Positions 1 to 5,501 of a stretch of 6,510 nucleotides of DNA are shown here, piece after piece. The translations under genes were made by a program, and so were the position numbers. Position 1 is the stretch's first letter. Each line of letters opens with the position of its first letter. The DNA comes from an uncultured Coprococcus sp. (lineage in GTDB: Bacteria; Bacillota; Clostridia; Lachnospirales; Lachnospiraceae): positions 1 to 6,510 of the forward strand of contig USSH01000145.1 of the NCBI GenBank assembly GCA_900557435.1, in the 5' to 3' direction. The notes beneath the pieces are model-generated. The model was not told the origin of the DNA. It saw only the letters and a list, made by a program, of their open reading frames with translations, and ran no database searches.

Positions 1-1
1 A

Positions 2-403
2 GGCGAAGGCGGAGAACCGAGCGAAGAGCCAGGCAACGACCCAGGAGAAGGCGGAGAACCAAGCGAAGAGCCAGGCAATGAACCGGGAGAAAGCAATGAA
101 CCGGAAGAAGGCGGAGAACCAAGCGAAGAGTCAGGGGATAATCCGGGAGAAGGCGGAGAACCAAGCGAAGAGCCAGGGAATGAACCGGGAGAAGGCGGAG
201 AACCAGGTGAAGAGCCAGGCAATGACCCAGGCGAAGGTGGAGAACCAGGCGAAGAGCCGGGCAACGAACCGGGCGAAGGCAATGAACCGGGAGAAAGCGG
301 AGAGCCGAGCGAGAATCCGGGCAATGAACCGGGAGAAAGCGGAGAACCGAGCGAGAATCCAGGCAATGAACCAGGCGAAGGCGGAGAGCCGAGCGAGAAT
401 CCG
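2..403 (+). repeat. Tandem 42-base units encoding GEGGEPSEEPGNEP-type repeats
   Basis: The reading frame consists of 14-residue units starting at about 2, 44, 146, 188, 230, 290 and 332. Expanded or shortened units begin at 86 (20 residues), 272 (6 residues) and 374 (10 residues). Units vary mainly at SEEP/SENP/GEEP and at NEP/NDP. The coding strand is extremely poor in T: only five T occur in the first 180 bases. All size differences are multiples of three, so unit gain or loss by slippage or recombination would keep the frame. Confidence 0.85.
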
Positions 404-898
404 GGCGAATCGAATGGAATGCCAAATGGAGACGAACCGAGTGAGAATCCGGGCGAATCGAATGGAATGCCAAATGGAGACGAACCGGGCGAAGGCGGAG
501 AGCCGAGCGAGAATCCAGGCAATGAACCAGGAGAGTCAGACGGAATGCCGAACGGAGATGATCCGGGCGAAGGCGGAGACTCAGGCGAGAGCGGGGATCC
601 AGGAGAGTCAGACGGAATGCCAAACGGAGATGATCCGGGCGAAAGCGGAGACTCAGGCGAGAGCGGGGATTCAGGTGAGTCAGACGGAATGCCAAACGGA
701 GATGATCCGGGCGATGGCAGAGATCCGGGAGAAGATGGCGGAGGAGAGTCTGATGGAATGCCAAATGGTGATAATAGCCCGAGTGACAGCGGCTCATCTA
801 ATGATGGCGGAGGTCAAAGCGATGGTGGCTCGTCCAACGATGGTGGAGGTTCAGGCGACAGTGGTCCATCCAACGATGGCGGTGGCATGGGCATGTAA
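2..898 (+). CDS. Repeat-rich acidic tail of a large, probably surface-exposed protein (5' end missing)
   Basis: This frame is open from the first bases of the window to a TAA at 896-898, so the gene starts upstream and only its last 298 residues are visible. Those residues use just nine amino acids (G, E, P, S, N, D, M and a single Q and R). There are no aromatic, aliphatic, Lys, Cys or Thr residues, so the tail is strongly acidic and almost certainly disordered. It moves from 14-residue GEGGEPSEEPGNEP-like units, through 12-residue GESDGMPNGDDP-like units, to GSSNDGGG units, and ends in GGGMGM. No sortase motif or C-terminal membrane segment is present, so any surface attachment must lie in the missing part. 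Similar Gly/Asn/Asp/Met-Pro-rich tails occur on secreted clostridial proteins such as CotH-like and carbohydrate-binding proteins, but nothing visible identifies the catalytic or binding domain. This frame was preferred to the other open frame because it gives a coherent acidic repeat protein ending just before a hairpin. Confidence 0.75.
   Translation, partial: GEGGEPSEEPGNDPGEGGEPSEEPGNEPGESNEPEEGGEPSEESGDNPGEGGEPSEEPGNEPGEGGEPGEEPGNDPGEGGEPGEEPGNEPGEGNEPGESGEPSENPGNEPGESGEPSENPGNEPGEGGEPSENPGESNGMPNGDEPSENPGESNGMPNGDEPGEGGEPSENPGNEPGESDGMPNGDDPGEGGDSGESGDPGESDGMPNGDDPGESGDSGESGDSGESDGMPNGDDPGDGRDPGEDGGGESDGMPNGDNSPSDSGSSNDGGGQSDGGSSNDGGGSGDSGPSNDGGGMGM
404..775 (+). repeat. Second repeat block: GES(N/D)GMPNGD(E/D)P modules
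   Basis: Six copies of a GES(N/D)GMPNGD module start at 404, 452, 530, 602, 674 and 743. The copies at 530, 602 and 674 are exactly 72 bases apart, each followed by a GEGGDSGESGDP-like spacer, so the higher-order unit is 24 residues. One unit of the first type (GEGGEPSENPGNEP) is interleaved at 488-529. Glu gradually gives way to Asp along the block. The DNA of neighbouring copies is nearly identical, which suggests recent duplication. Confidence 0.85.
791..886 (+). repeat. Third repeat block: three GSSNDGGG units, 36-base period
   Basis: G(S/P)SNDGGG is encoded at 791-814, 827-850 and 863-886, an exact 36-base (12-residue) period. Codons differ between copies (for example tca-tct versus tcg-tcc for Ser-Ser), so these copies are older than those in the preceding block or are held at protein level. 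The block leads directly into the GMGM C-terminus. Confidence 0.8.
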
Positions 899-910
899 TA
901 CATAAATAAA

Positions 911-945
911 AAATGCCGTTCCCAATATAAAAGGGAGCGGCATTT
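911..945. terminator. Shared intrinsic terminator between convergent genes
   Basis: The arms AAATGCCGTTCCC (911-923) and GGGAGCGGCATTT (933-945) form a 13-bp stem with one G-U pair and a 9-base loop. On the minus strand the stem is followed by a T-rich run (complement of 904-913), a good rho-independent terminator for the 959-2119 gene. On the plus strand the T run after the stem is short (CATTTGTG), so it probably ends the repeat-protein transcript less efficiently. Confidence 0.85.
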
Positions 946-958
946 GTGCGTAATTAAG

Positions 959-2119
959 TTAATTAAGTATTATATCAAGTTTTATTGGATTGTGATCTGA
1001 GTTTTGAAAATCCAGATTAACTGTTTCAATAGACTTGATAGAAATGTTTGATGAAACAATAAAACCGTCAATTACATAAAACTGAAATTTATCATCCTCG
1101 TTGTTGTAAGACTTGTCCAGCGAACGGCATGTAGGAACTGACGAATCAGTTATACATGTAAAATCATTTCCAAATTCAGAAATATCTATGAGACCAGGAG
1201 CCCACAGTTTAGCAGATTGCTGGGGATAGGCTGATATGTCGGTATTTGAAAATGTCTGGTTGAAGTCGCCCCCAGCTATCACGTAATTGCCTTTATCGGT
1301 TTCGGTTTGCAGTATGTCTGCAAGCATTTTCGTCTGGGCAGCCTTGCCCTCACCGGAATCATAGGCTTCAAGGTGTAGATTTACAATGACAAGCTCTTTA
1401 TCCGTACCATCAATAGGAATTCTAGATACAATCAGACATCGTTTCAGATTGCACAGCCTGATAGGATAAGAAAATGGGCAAGGAAGCTTGATTCTGCAAG
1501 CGGTCGATACCGGATAAGTGCTGAGAGTCATTATACCGGAAGCGACCTGCCCGATGGGTGGAATTGGGTAGGGCACCATGAGCGTTTTGTAGTTGTAAGC
1601 GTAGGAACTGTTGTATGAGGACAGTTCATCTTTAATTATGGACTCTTCATTTATTTTGTGACTTCGGGAGGATTTCTCATCGACTTCCTGAAGCAGGATA
1701 ATATCAGGCGATAAACTATTCAATTCTTCTGTGATGGCAGACATGTTGGTCAGCACCTGTTCTTTGGTGGATGTGTACACACTATTACCGCCATCCATGA
1801 AAAAGTCAGCATTTGCTCCGAGGGAACCGTAACCGATGTTCCACGTAACAACGGAAATGTTATCGCCGATTGATAATTCCTCCTGCTGGGAGAGCTTGTT
1901 TGTATCAGTGGGAAATGAATCATCCTGAGTAGCTGGCTGGTCGTTGTAAGTTACCGTCAGATCCTCAGAGTCTTGAGGTTTGTATTCGGTTACAGTGAGT
2001 ACGCCGACAAAGATAGCAGCAATCAAAATGATAATTCCAAGAGCAGCACCTACTATCTTAAGAATTTTGGTTACTGGTTTAGTGTTAGATTTTTTTAAGG
2101 ATTTCAAATAACAGGTCAT
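959..2119 (-). CDS. Membrane-anchored endonuclease/exonuclease/phosphatase-fold protein
   Basis: The 386-residue product has a Lys-rich N-terminus, one hydrophobic segment at about residues 19-41 (signal anchor), and an acidic Ser/Thr/Gln-rich linker to about residue 85. A metal-dependent EEP (DNase I-like) domain follows. Visible motifs are WNIGYG at 93-98 (Asn94), LLQEVD at 142-147 (metal ligand Glu145), VNLHLEAYD at 246-254, GGDFN at 283-287 (Asp285, Asn287) and SDHNP at 374-378 (Asp375, His376). The catalytic set is therefore complete. The family hydrolyses phosphodiesters or phosphomonoesters of nucleic acids, phosphoinositides or sphingomyelin, and the sequence does not decide the substrate. 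The positive N-terminus followed by one membrane segment predicts an outside-facing catalytic domain. It appears monocistronic, with its own promoter and terminator. The start is not certain: the AGGAG motif directly abuts the ATG, and a TAG codon two codons upstream rules out an earlier start. Confidence 0.88.
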   Translation of the reverse strand: MTCYLKSLKKSNTKPVTKILKIVGAALGIIILIAAIFVGVLTVTEYKPQDSEDLTVTYNDQPATQDDSFPTDTNKLSQQEELSIGDNISVVTWNIGYGSLGANADFFMDGGNSVYTSTKEQVLTNMSAITEELNSLSPDIILLQEVDEKSSRSHKINEESIIKDELSSYNSSYAYNYKTLMVPYPIPPIGQVASGIMTLSTYPVSTACRIKLPCPFSYPIRLCNLKRCLIVSRIPIDGTDKELVIVNLHLEAYDSGEGKAAQTKMLADILQTETDKGNYVIAGGDFNQTFSNTDISAYPQQSAKLWAPGLIDISEFGNDFTCITDSSVPTCRSLDKSYNNEDDKFQFYVIDGFIVSSNISIKSIETVNLDFQNSDHNPIKLDIILN

Positions 2120-2124
2120 CTCCT
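2120..2124 (-). promoter_or_regulatory. Ribosome site abutting the annotated ATG
   Basis: On the minus strand GATAGGAG runs straight into ATG with no spacer, which is unusually close for a ribosome binding site. In-frame TTG at codon 5 (2105-2107) would have a 12-base spacing, which is rather long. One of these two is probably used, and the difference is only four residues before the membrane anchor. The next good purine-rich site is much farther upstream. Confidence 0.5.
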
Positions 2125-2171
2125 ATCAAATAATAAGTAAACAATATCGAGATATTTGTGTACTAAACAAA

Positions 2172-2200
2172 ATTATAGCAGACACGTCTAATTCAAACAA
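2172..2200 (-). promoter_or_regulatory. Extended -10 promoter of the EEP-fold gene
   Basis: Read on the minus strand, there is TTGTTT (2195-2200), a 17-base spacer, then a perfect TATAAT (2172-2177) preceded by TGC, which makes an extended -10 element. The -35 matches the consensus only in TTG, which fits an extended -10 promoter. It lies about 50 bases upstream of the ATG. Confidence 0.7.
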
Positions 2201-2229
2201 TGAAAAATATTTTTCACAATAACGCAAAT

Positions 2230-2278
2230 GGGGGCGGGGGTGACGGAGGGGACGGAGGTACCTGACCCCTCCGTCCCC
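2230..2278. repeat. GC-rich REP-like palindrome with G-rich flank
   Basis: GGGGACGGAGG (2248-2258) and CCTCCGTCCCC (2268-2278) are perfect 11-base inverted arms around a 9-base loop. A second copy of GACGGAGG lies 9 bases upstream (2242-2249) and can pair with the same right arm, so two stems are possible. Long G runs (2230-2234, 2236-2240) precede it. No T run follows on either strand, so it is not an intrinsic terminator. The surrounding DNA is AT-rich, which makes the element stand out. It resembles the REP/BIME palindromes mobilised by IS200-like (RAYT) transposases, but this is by form only and no transposase is present here. Confidence 0.6.
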
Positions 2279-2311
2279 AAGAAATTATCGGTAACGCATT
2301 CTATTTCCTTA

Positions 2312-2340
2312 TGTTTAATTACAGAGAAATATGTTATGAT
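2312..2340 (+). promoter_or_regulatory. Possible extended -10 promoter of the VanZ-family gene
   Basis: TATGAT at 2335-2340 is preceded by TGT, giving an extended -10 element about 30 bases upstream of the start codon. The -35 position (TGTTTA, 2312-2317) is a poor match. This is the best candidate in the space after the palindrome, but it is weak. Confidence 0.4.
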
Positions 2341-2371
2341 GCAGAGGATAATAAGTCGATGAGGGGAAAAT

Positions 2372-3001
2372 ATGTTTGATTATATAATTAAAGATGTTAT
2401 GGAAGTGGTGGGATACCTGCCCATAGGAATTCTGTGTGGAATCCTTGTGGTTGCTATATATCTTGTGTGTGTGTGGCATGCTGGGAGAAAAAGACATTTG
2501 GATATTCATTTGCCGGATGGCAGCAGTGAAACAGATGATAATGATGTTCCGGCTGTGACCTCAGCGGGAACTCACATATGGAATTCTATGGTGTGGTTTC
2601 TGCTCGGAGTGTATCTTGCAGTTATGTTTGTGACGGTTTTTCTGTCTAGAGAGCCGGGGTCCAGGCAGGGGATAGACATGACATTGTTCGGAACCTGGGG
2701 CGAGACACCGCAGGCGCATGCATTTGTCATAGAGAATATACTGTTGTTTGTCCCGTTTGGAATATTGTATCCGCTGGCGGTTTCGGCAACGGACAGAAAG
2801 CCGGATTTTAGGAAGAAAATAGGCTGGGAGAAATTCACAGTGCTGTGGGGATTCCTCATAAGCGTTGGGATAGAGACAGTGCAGCTTATAACGGAGCGCG
2901 GATATTGCCAGCTGGATGATGTGGTGATGAACACGTTGGGAGCGCTGGTGGGGTATGTGGTATTTGCCACAATAAAAATTATGTTTACAAGAAAAAGATA
3001 G
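2372..3001 (+). CDS. VanZ-family integral membrane protein
   Basis: The 209-residue protein has about five hydrophobic segments, near residues 12-34, 69-92, 117-138, 153-173 and 185-205. A hydrophilic, Asp-rich loop lies between the first two. The VanZ signature is clear: ENILLFVPFG at 121-130, then GIETVQL at 166-172, an Arg-Gly at 176-177, LDDVVMNTLGALVGY at 181-195, and a basic C-terminus. VanZ in Enterococcus gives low-level teicoplanin resistance by an unknown mechanism. Most VanZ-like proteins in Clostridia are chromosomal, stand alone and have unknown function, and there are no van resistance genes here. The ATG is supported by GAGGGG at 2361-2366 with a 5-base spacing. The gene appears to be its own transcription unit, with a probable terminator just downstream. 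A glycopeptide-resistance role should not be assumed. Confidence 0.9.
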   Translation: MFDYIIKDVMEVVGYLPIGILCGILVVAIYLVCVWHAGRKRHLDIHLPDGSSETDDNDVPAVTSAGTHIWNSMVWFLLGVYLAVMFVTVFLSREPGSRQGIDMTLFGTWGETPQAHAFVIENILLFVPFGILYPLAVSATDRKPDFRKKIGWEKFTVLWGFLISVGIETVQLITERGYCQLDDVVMNTLGALVGYVVFATIKIMFTRKR

Positions 3002-3020
3002 GATCATAAAGATGGTCAAT

Positions 3021-3068
3021 ATTTTATCATTCAATTCGGTTGGTGATAGAATGTGGCCATTTTTATTT
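3021..3068 (+). terminator. Probable intrinsic terminator after the VanZ-family gene
   Basis: ATTTTATCA (3021-3029) pairs with TGATAGAAT (3044-3052), including one G-U pair. The stem continues inward past a one-base bulge as TCAA/TTGG around a TTCGG loop. Six bases later comes a T-rich run (3060-3068). The stem is AT-rich and the T run is displaced, so termination may be partial. Confidence 0.5.
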
Positions 3069-3162
3069 TACTCCAAACAAATTGAACGTTTGACATTGTG
3101 AAATGTGGTGTAGATTTTGGGACGAAAAGAATGCATAAAATGCTATATAAAAAAGTTTGTAA

Positions 3163-3190
3163 TAGACAGATTTCGCTTTTAAGGTACAAT
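3163..3190 (+). promoter_or_regulatory. Sigma-A-type promoter of the lipoprotein-dipeptidase unit
   Basis: TAGACA (3163-3168) and TACAAT (3185-3190) each match the consensus at five of six positions and are separated by 16 bases. The start codon of the lipoprotein gene is about 67 bases downstream. This is the best promoter on the plus strand of the window, and no terminator is visible between here and the dipeptidase gene. Confidence 0.7.
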
Positions 3191-3257
3191 ATATATGTGG
3201 AAATTAAGATATCAGGAATAGGCTTGAATGCAATAAAATGAAGGGAGCAGCAAAGGT

Positions 3258-3779
3258 ATGAAAAAGACTGCAATAATTCTGATGGCAGGAATAGCGCTTG
3301 GACTTTCGGGCTGTGGTATGTCAGATTTTGACGAAGCAGTAGATCGGTAGATCGAACAGGAATCTGGTATAAAGGGTGATGACGATTATGACAATGTAAC
3401 ATCGTGGAAAAGGATCCCTGCAGAAGGGGTTTTCACCGTCGATATGGCAGCTTGCGAATATGTAGTTGACAATGAACGAAAATATGTGCTGCTTAGAGTT
3501 CCGAAGCCTGTATTAGGTGATATAAGTATAGATGAGAAGAATAAGAAGACCCTATTATATCGTGACGATGGCTTGTTTGATAAAAACCAACAATATGCCG
3601 CTGACCTCGATGAGAAACAGACAAATGATGCCAAGGAAAAACTTGAAAAGAAAATGAGAGGCAATCAGGAATATTATACTAAAGCAGAGCAATCGGCAAA
3701 GATAGTGATAAAAAATATGGTCGAAATGTTAAATTATGATATAGATGACCTGAAGGTTGAAGTGGAATTTATGGAATAA
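3258..3779 (+). pseudogene. DUF4230-like lipoprotein gene with an in-frame amber codon
   Basis: ATG at 3258 follows AAGGGAG (3241-3247, 10-base spacing). It encodes a lipoprotein signal: two Lys, a hydrophobic core, then the lipobox LSGC with Cys19. The frame reaches TAG at 3348-3350 (codon 31) and continues open in the same frame to TAA at 3777-3779; with the TAG read through, the product is 173 residues. The part after the TAG resembles DUF4230 proteins: YVLLRVPKPVLGDISID (residues ~77-93), a YRDDGLF segment, a charged helix, then AEQSAKIVIKNMVEMLNY and an LKVEVEF end. The family match is from pattern memory. The codon context (GAT CGG TAG ATC GAA CAG) suggests an ancestral CAG (Gln) changed by one C-to-T step. 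An ATG at 3444 lacks a properly spaced ribosome site and would make a product without the signal. It lies 32 bases upstream of the dipeptidase gene and is probably cotranscribed. It could be a recent pseudogene, a sequencing error, or a read-through gene. Confidence 0.75.
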
Positions 3780-3811
3780 TAAAAAATAAGAAGCAAGAAG
3801 GAGGAACACAC

Positions 3812-5440
3812 ATGCCGTGCACAACAATTTTAGTGGGCAAGGCCGCCTCATATGACGGTTCAACGATAATAGCGAGAAATGATGATTCGGGGGCTGGTTC
3901 GTACACTCCGAAGAAGTATGCTGTGGTGCATCCTGAGGAGCAGCCGCGCATTTACAAGTCTGTTATTTCCCATGTGGAGATAGAGCTTCCGGACGATCCG
4001 ATGAGATACACCTGTGTGCCGAACGCTCTAAGCGGTGAGGGAATCTGGGCGGCCAGCGGAGTAAATGCAGCAAATGTGGCGATGACTGCAACTGAGACTA
4101 TAACCTCGAATCCGAGGGTGCTCGGGGCGGACCCGCTTGTGTGTTATGAGCCAGCAGACGGAGATAAGCCGGAGAAGGCAGGTGGAATAGGTGAGGAGGA
4201 CATCGTGTCCATCACTCTTCCATATATAAAAAGTGCCAGAGAGGGTGTAATTCGCCTTGGAAGTCTGCTTGAACAGTACGGAACTTATGAGATGAATGGA
4301 ATAGCATTTCAGGACGTGGATGAGATCTGGTGGCTTGAGACCATCGGCGGACATCACTGGATCGCGAGGAAGGTTCCTGATGATGTGTATGTTGTCATGC
4401 CAAACCAGTTCGGTATGGATGAATTTGACCTGGCGGATGCACTTGGGGCGCAGAACGAATTTATGTGTTCAGCGGATCTTCCGGAATTTATAGAGAAATA
4501 TCATCTGAACGTGGAGAATATGGAGTGCGTGATGCTGCGGAATATATCACAGACCGGAGAGCTGCAGGATAAAGATGAGAACGATGATTGTGGACAAGAA
4601 GTCGACAGCACCAACAATGAGATTGATTCGTCGGATGGCACATATACAAGTATAATCTGCCCGAGGGATATATTTGGCAGCCATGACGATGCTGATCATG
4701 TGTATAATACGCCGAGAGCGTGGTTCATGGAGAGGACACTTAATCCGAATTCCGCTGTCTGGGATGGCTCGGATGCGGACTTTACTCCGGTGTCGGACGA
4801 CATTCCGTGGTGCATGATACCGGAGAAGAAGATAACCATGGAGGACGTGAAGTATGTTTTGTCCTCTCATTATCAGGGTACTCAGTATGATCCATATGGA
4901 AATTACGGTGACAAAAGCCTTCGTGGGGCGTATAGGTCAATCGGAGTGAACAGAACGGATTTTATGTCGGCAATGCAGATCAGGCCGTATGCAGATGAGG
5001 ACAGCAGTGCCATCCAGTGGCTGGCATTTGCATCAAATGCATTCAATGTCATGGTGCCATTTTACACAAATGTTGACGAGGTGCCGGAGTATCTGGCAAA
5101 TACATCCGCGGAAGTGTCCACGGACAATTTCTACTGGACCAGCCGTATGATCGCGGCAATGGCGGATGCATCGTATGCGAAGTCGGTGTTCCATATTGAG
5201 AGATATGACGAGAAGGTCATGTCTAAGGCGCATGAGATCATATACAGGTATGATGATCTTCTCGGAGCTGATAGGGATGTGCAGACGGATGCTGTCAGTA
5301 AGTTGGGGCAGAAACTCAGGCAGCAGGCAAACCGGGAGACTGCGGATATGGTAAGGCAGGCGGCAAGCGACACTCTTGGAAAGGTGCTTTATGAGCTGAG
5401 CAATCAGATGAAAAATTCATACTCCAGGTCGGATGCGTAA
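3812..5440 (+). CDS. C69-family dipeptidase (Ntn hydrolase, PepD-like)
   Basis: The 542-residue product begins MPCTTILVGK and continues DGSTIIARNDD (15-25), the hallmark N-terminus of peptidase family C69. Cys3 should become the N-terminal nucleophile once the two preceding residues are removed. Other family features are WWLETIGGHHWIARKVPDD (173-191), MPNQF (196-200), NTPRAW (299-304) and HYQGTQYDPYG (353-363). There is no signal peptide, so it probably acts in the cytoplasm, cleaving a broad range of dipeptides taken up or released during peptide use. The length is in the upper part of the family range. An acidic Asp/Glu/Asn-rich stretch at about 248-276 looks like a lineage-specific surface insertion. 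AAGGAGG at 3798-3804 with a 7-base spacing fixes the start. It is the second gene after the lipoprotein gene, sharing the 3163-3190 promoter, and it converges on the AraC-type gene. Activity is inferred from family; substrate preference cannot be read. Confidence 0.92.
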   Translation: MPCTTILVGKAASYDGSTIIARNDDSGAGSYTPKKYAVVHPEEQPRIYKSVISHVEIELPDDPMRYTCVPNALSGEGIWAASGVNAANVAMTATETITSNPRVLGADPLVCYEPADGDKPEKAGGIGEEDIVSITLPYIKSAREGVIRLGSLLEQYGTYEMNGIAFQDVDEIWWLETIGGHHWIARKVPDDVYVVMPNQFGMDEFDLADALGAQNEFMCSADLPEFIEKYHLNVENMECVMLRNISQTGELQDKDENDDCGQEVDSTNNEIDSSDGTYTSIICPRDIFGSHDDADHVYNTPRAWFMERTLNPNSAVWDGSDADFTPVSDDIPWCMIPEKKITMEDVKYVLSSHYQGTQYDPYGNYGDKSLRGAYRSIGVNRTDFMSAMQIRPYADEDSSAIQWLAFASNAFNVMVPFYTNVDEVPEYLANTSAEVSTDNFYWTSRMIAAMADASYAKSVFHIERYDEKVMSKAHEIIYRYDDLLGADRDVQTDAVSKLGQKLRQQANRETADMVRQAASDTLGKVLYELSNQMKNSYSRSDA

Positions 5441-5501
5441 CTGAAGTATGCATGGCGCAGTTTGAGTGGTGACTTTTCAGCATGGGATATACGCCACGCT
5501 G

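Noticed and set aside
2..775. CRISPR array
   Set aside because: The repeats are contiguous, degenerate and coding, with no unique spacers of constant length.
78..905. Open frame encoding a basic Asn/Arg/Glu/Lys/Ala repeat protein
   Set aside because: It is the +1 shadow of the acidic repeat frame. It has no ribosome site at its first ATG, and it is open only because the repeat is poor in T and in phase.
2248..2278. Intrinsic terminator
   Set aside because: The stem is strong but neither side has a T run, and it lies between divergent genes where no transcript should end.
2372..3001. Glycopeptide resistance cluster
   Set aside because: Only a VanZ-like gene is present; ligase, dehydrogenase, dipeptidase VanX and the VanRS genes are all absent. 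The C69 dipeptidase is unrelated to VanX.
2561..3034. Two minus-strand open frames opposite the VanZ-family gene
   Set aside because: They are antisense to a clear membrane protein gene, have no family-like motifs and lack good ribosome sites.
3090..3116. Promoter with perfect TTGACA (3090-3095) and TAGATT (3111-3116)
   Set aside because: The spacer is only 15 bases and the -10 matches just four positions. The 3163-3190 promoter is better placed. It could still be a weak second start.
3031..3402. Minus-strand open frame of 123 codons
   Set aside because: It covers the plus-strand terminator, promoter and lipoprotein signal region, and its sequence resembles no protein family.
3386..3664. 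Minus-strand open frame of 92 codons opposite the lipoprotein domain
   Set aside because: It is Ser/Phe-rich antisense translation of a Glu/Lys-rich gene, a common artefact.
3444..3779. Independent 111-residue gene starting at ATG 3444
   Set aside because: The nearest purine-rich stretch (3424-3429) is 14 bases away, and conserved-looking sequence continues upstream of this ATG in the same frame back to the lipoprotein signal. It is better seen as the 3' part of the interrupted gene.
4028..5373. Several minus-strand and one plus-strand open frames within the dipeptidase gene
   Set aside because: They are all shadows of a gene whose family is clear over its whole length.
5450..5499. Hairpin between the convergent dipeptidase and AraC-type genes
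   Set aside because: GCATGGCG and CGCCACGC pair with one mismatch around a loop of over 30 bases, with no T run on either side. It is not convincing as a terminator.
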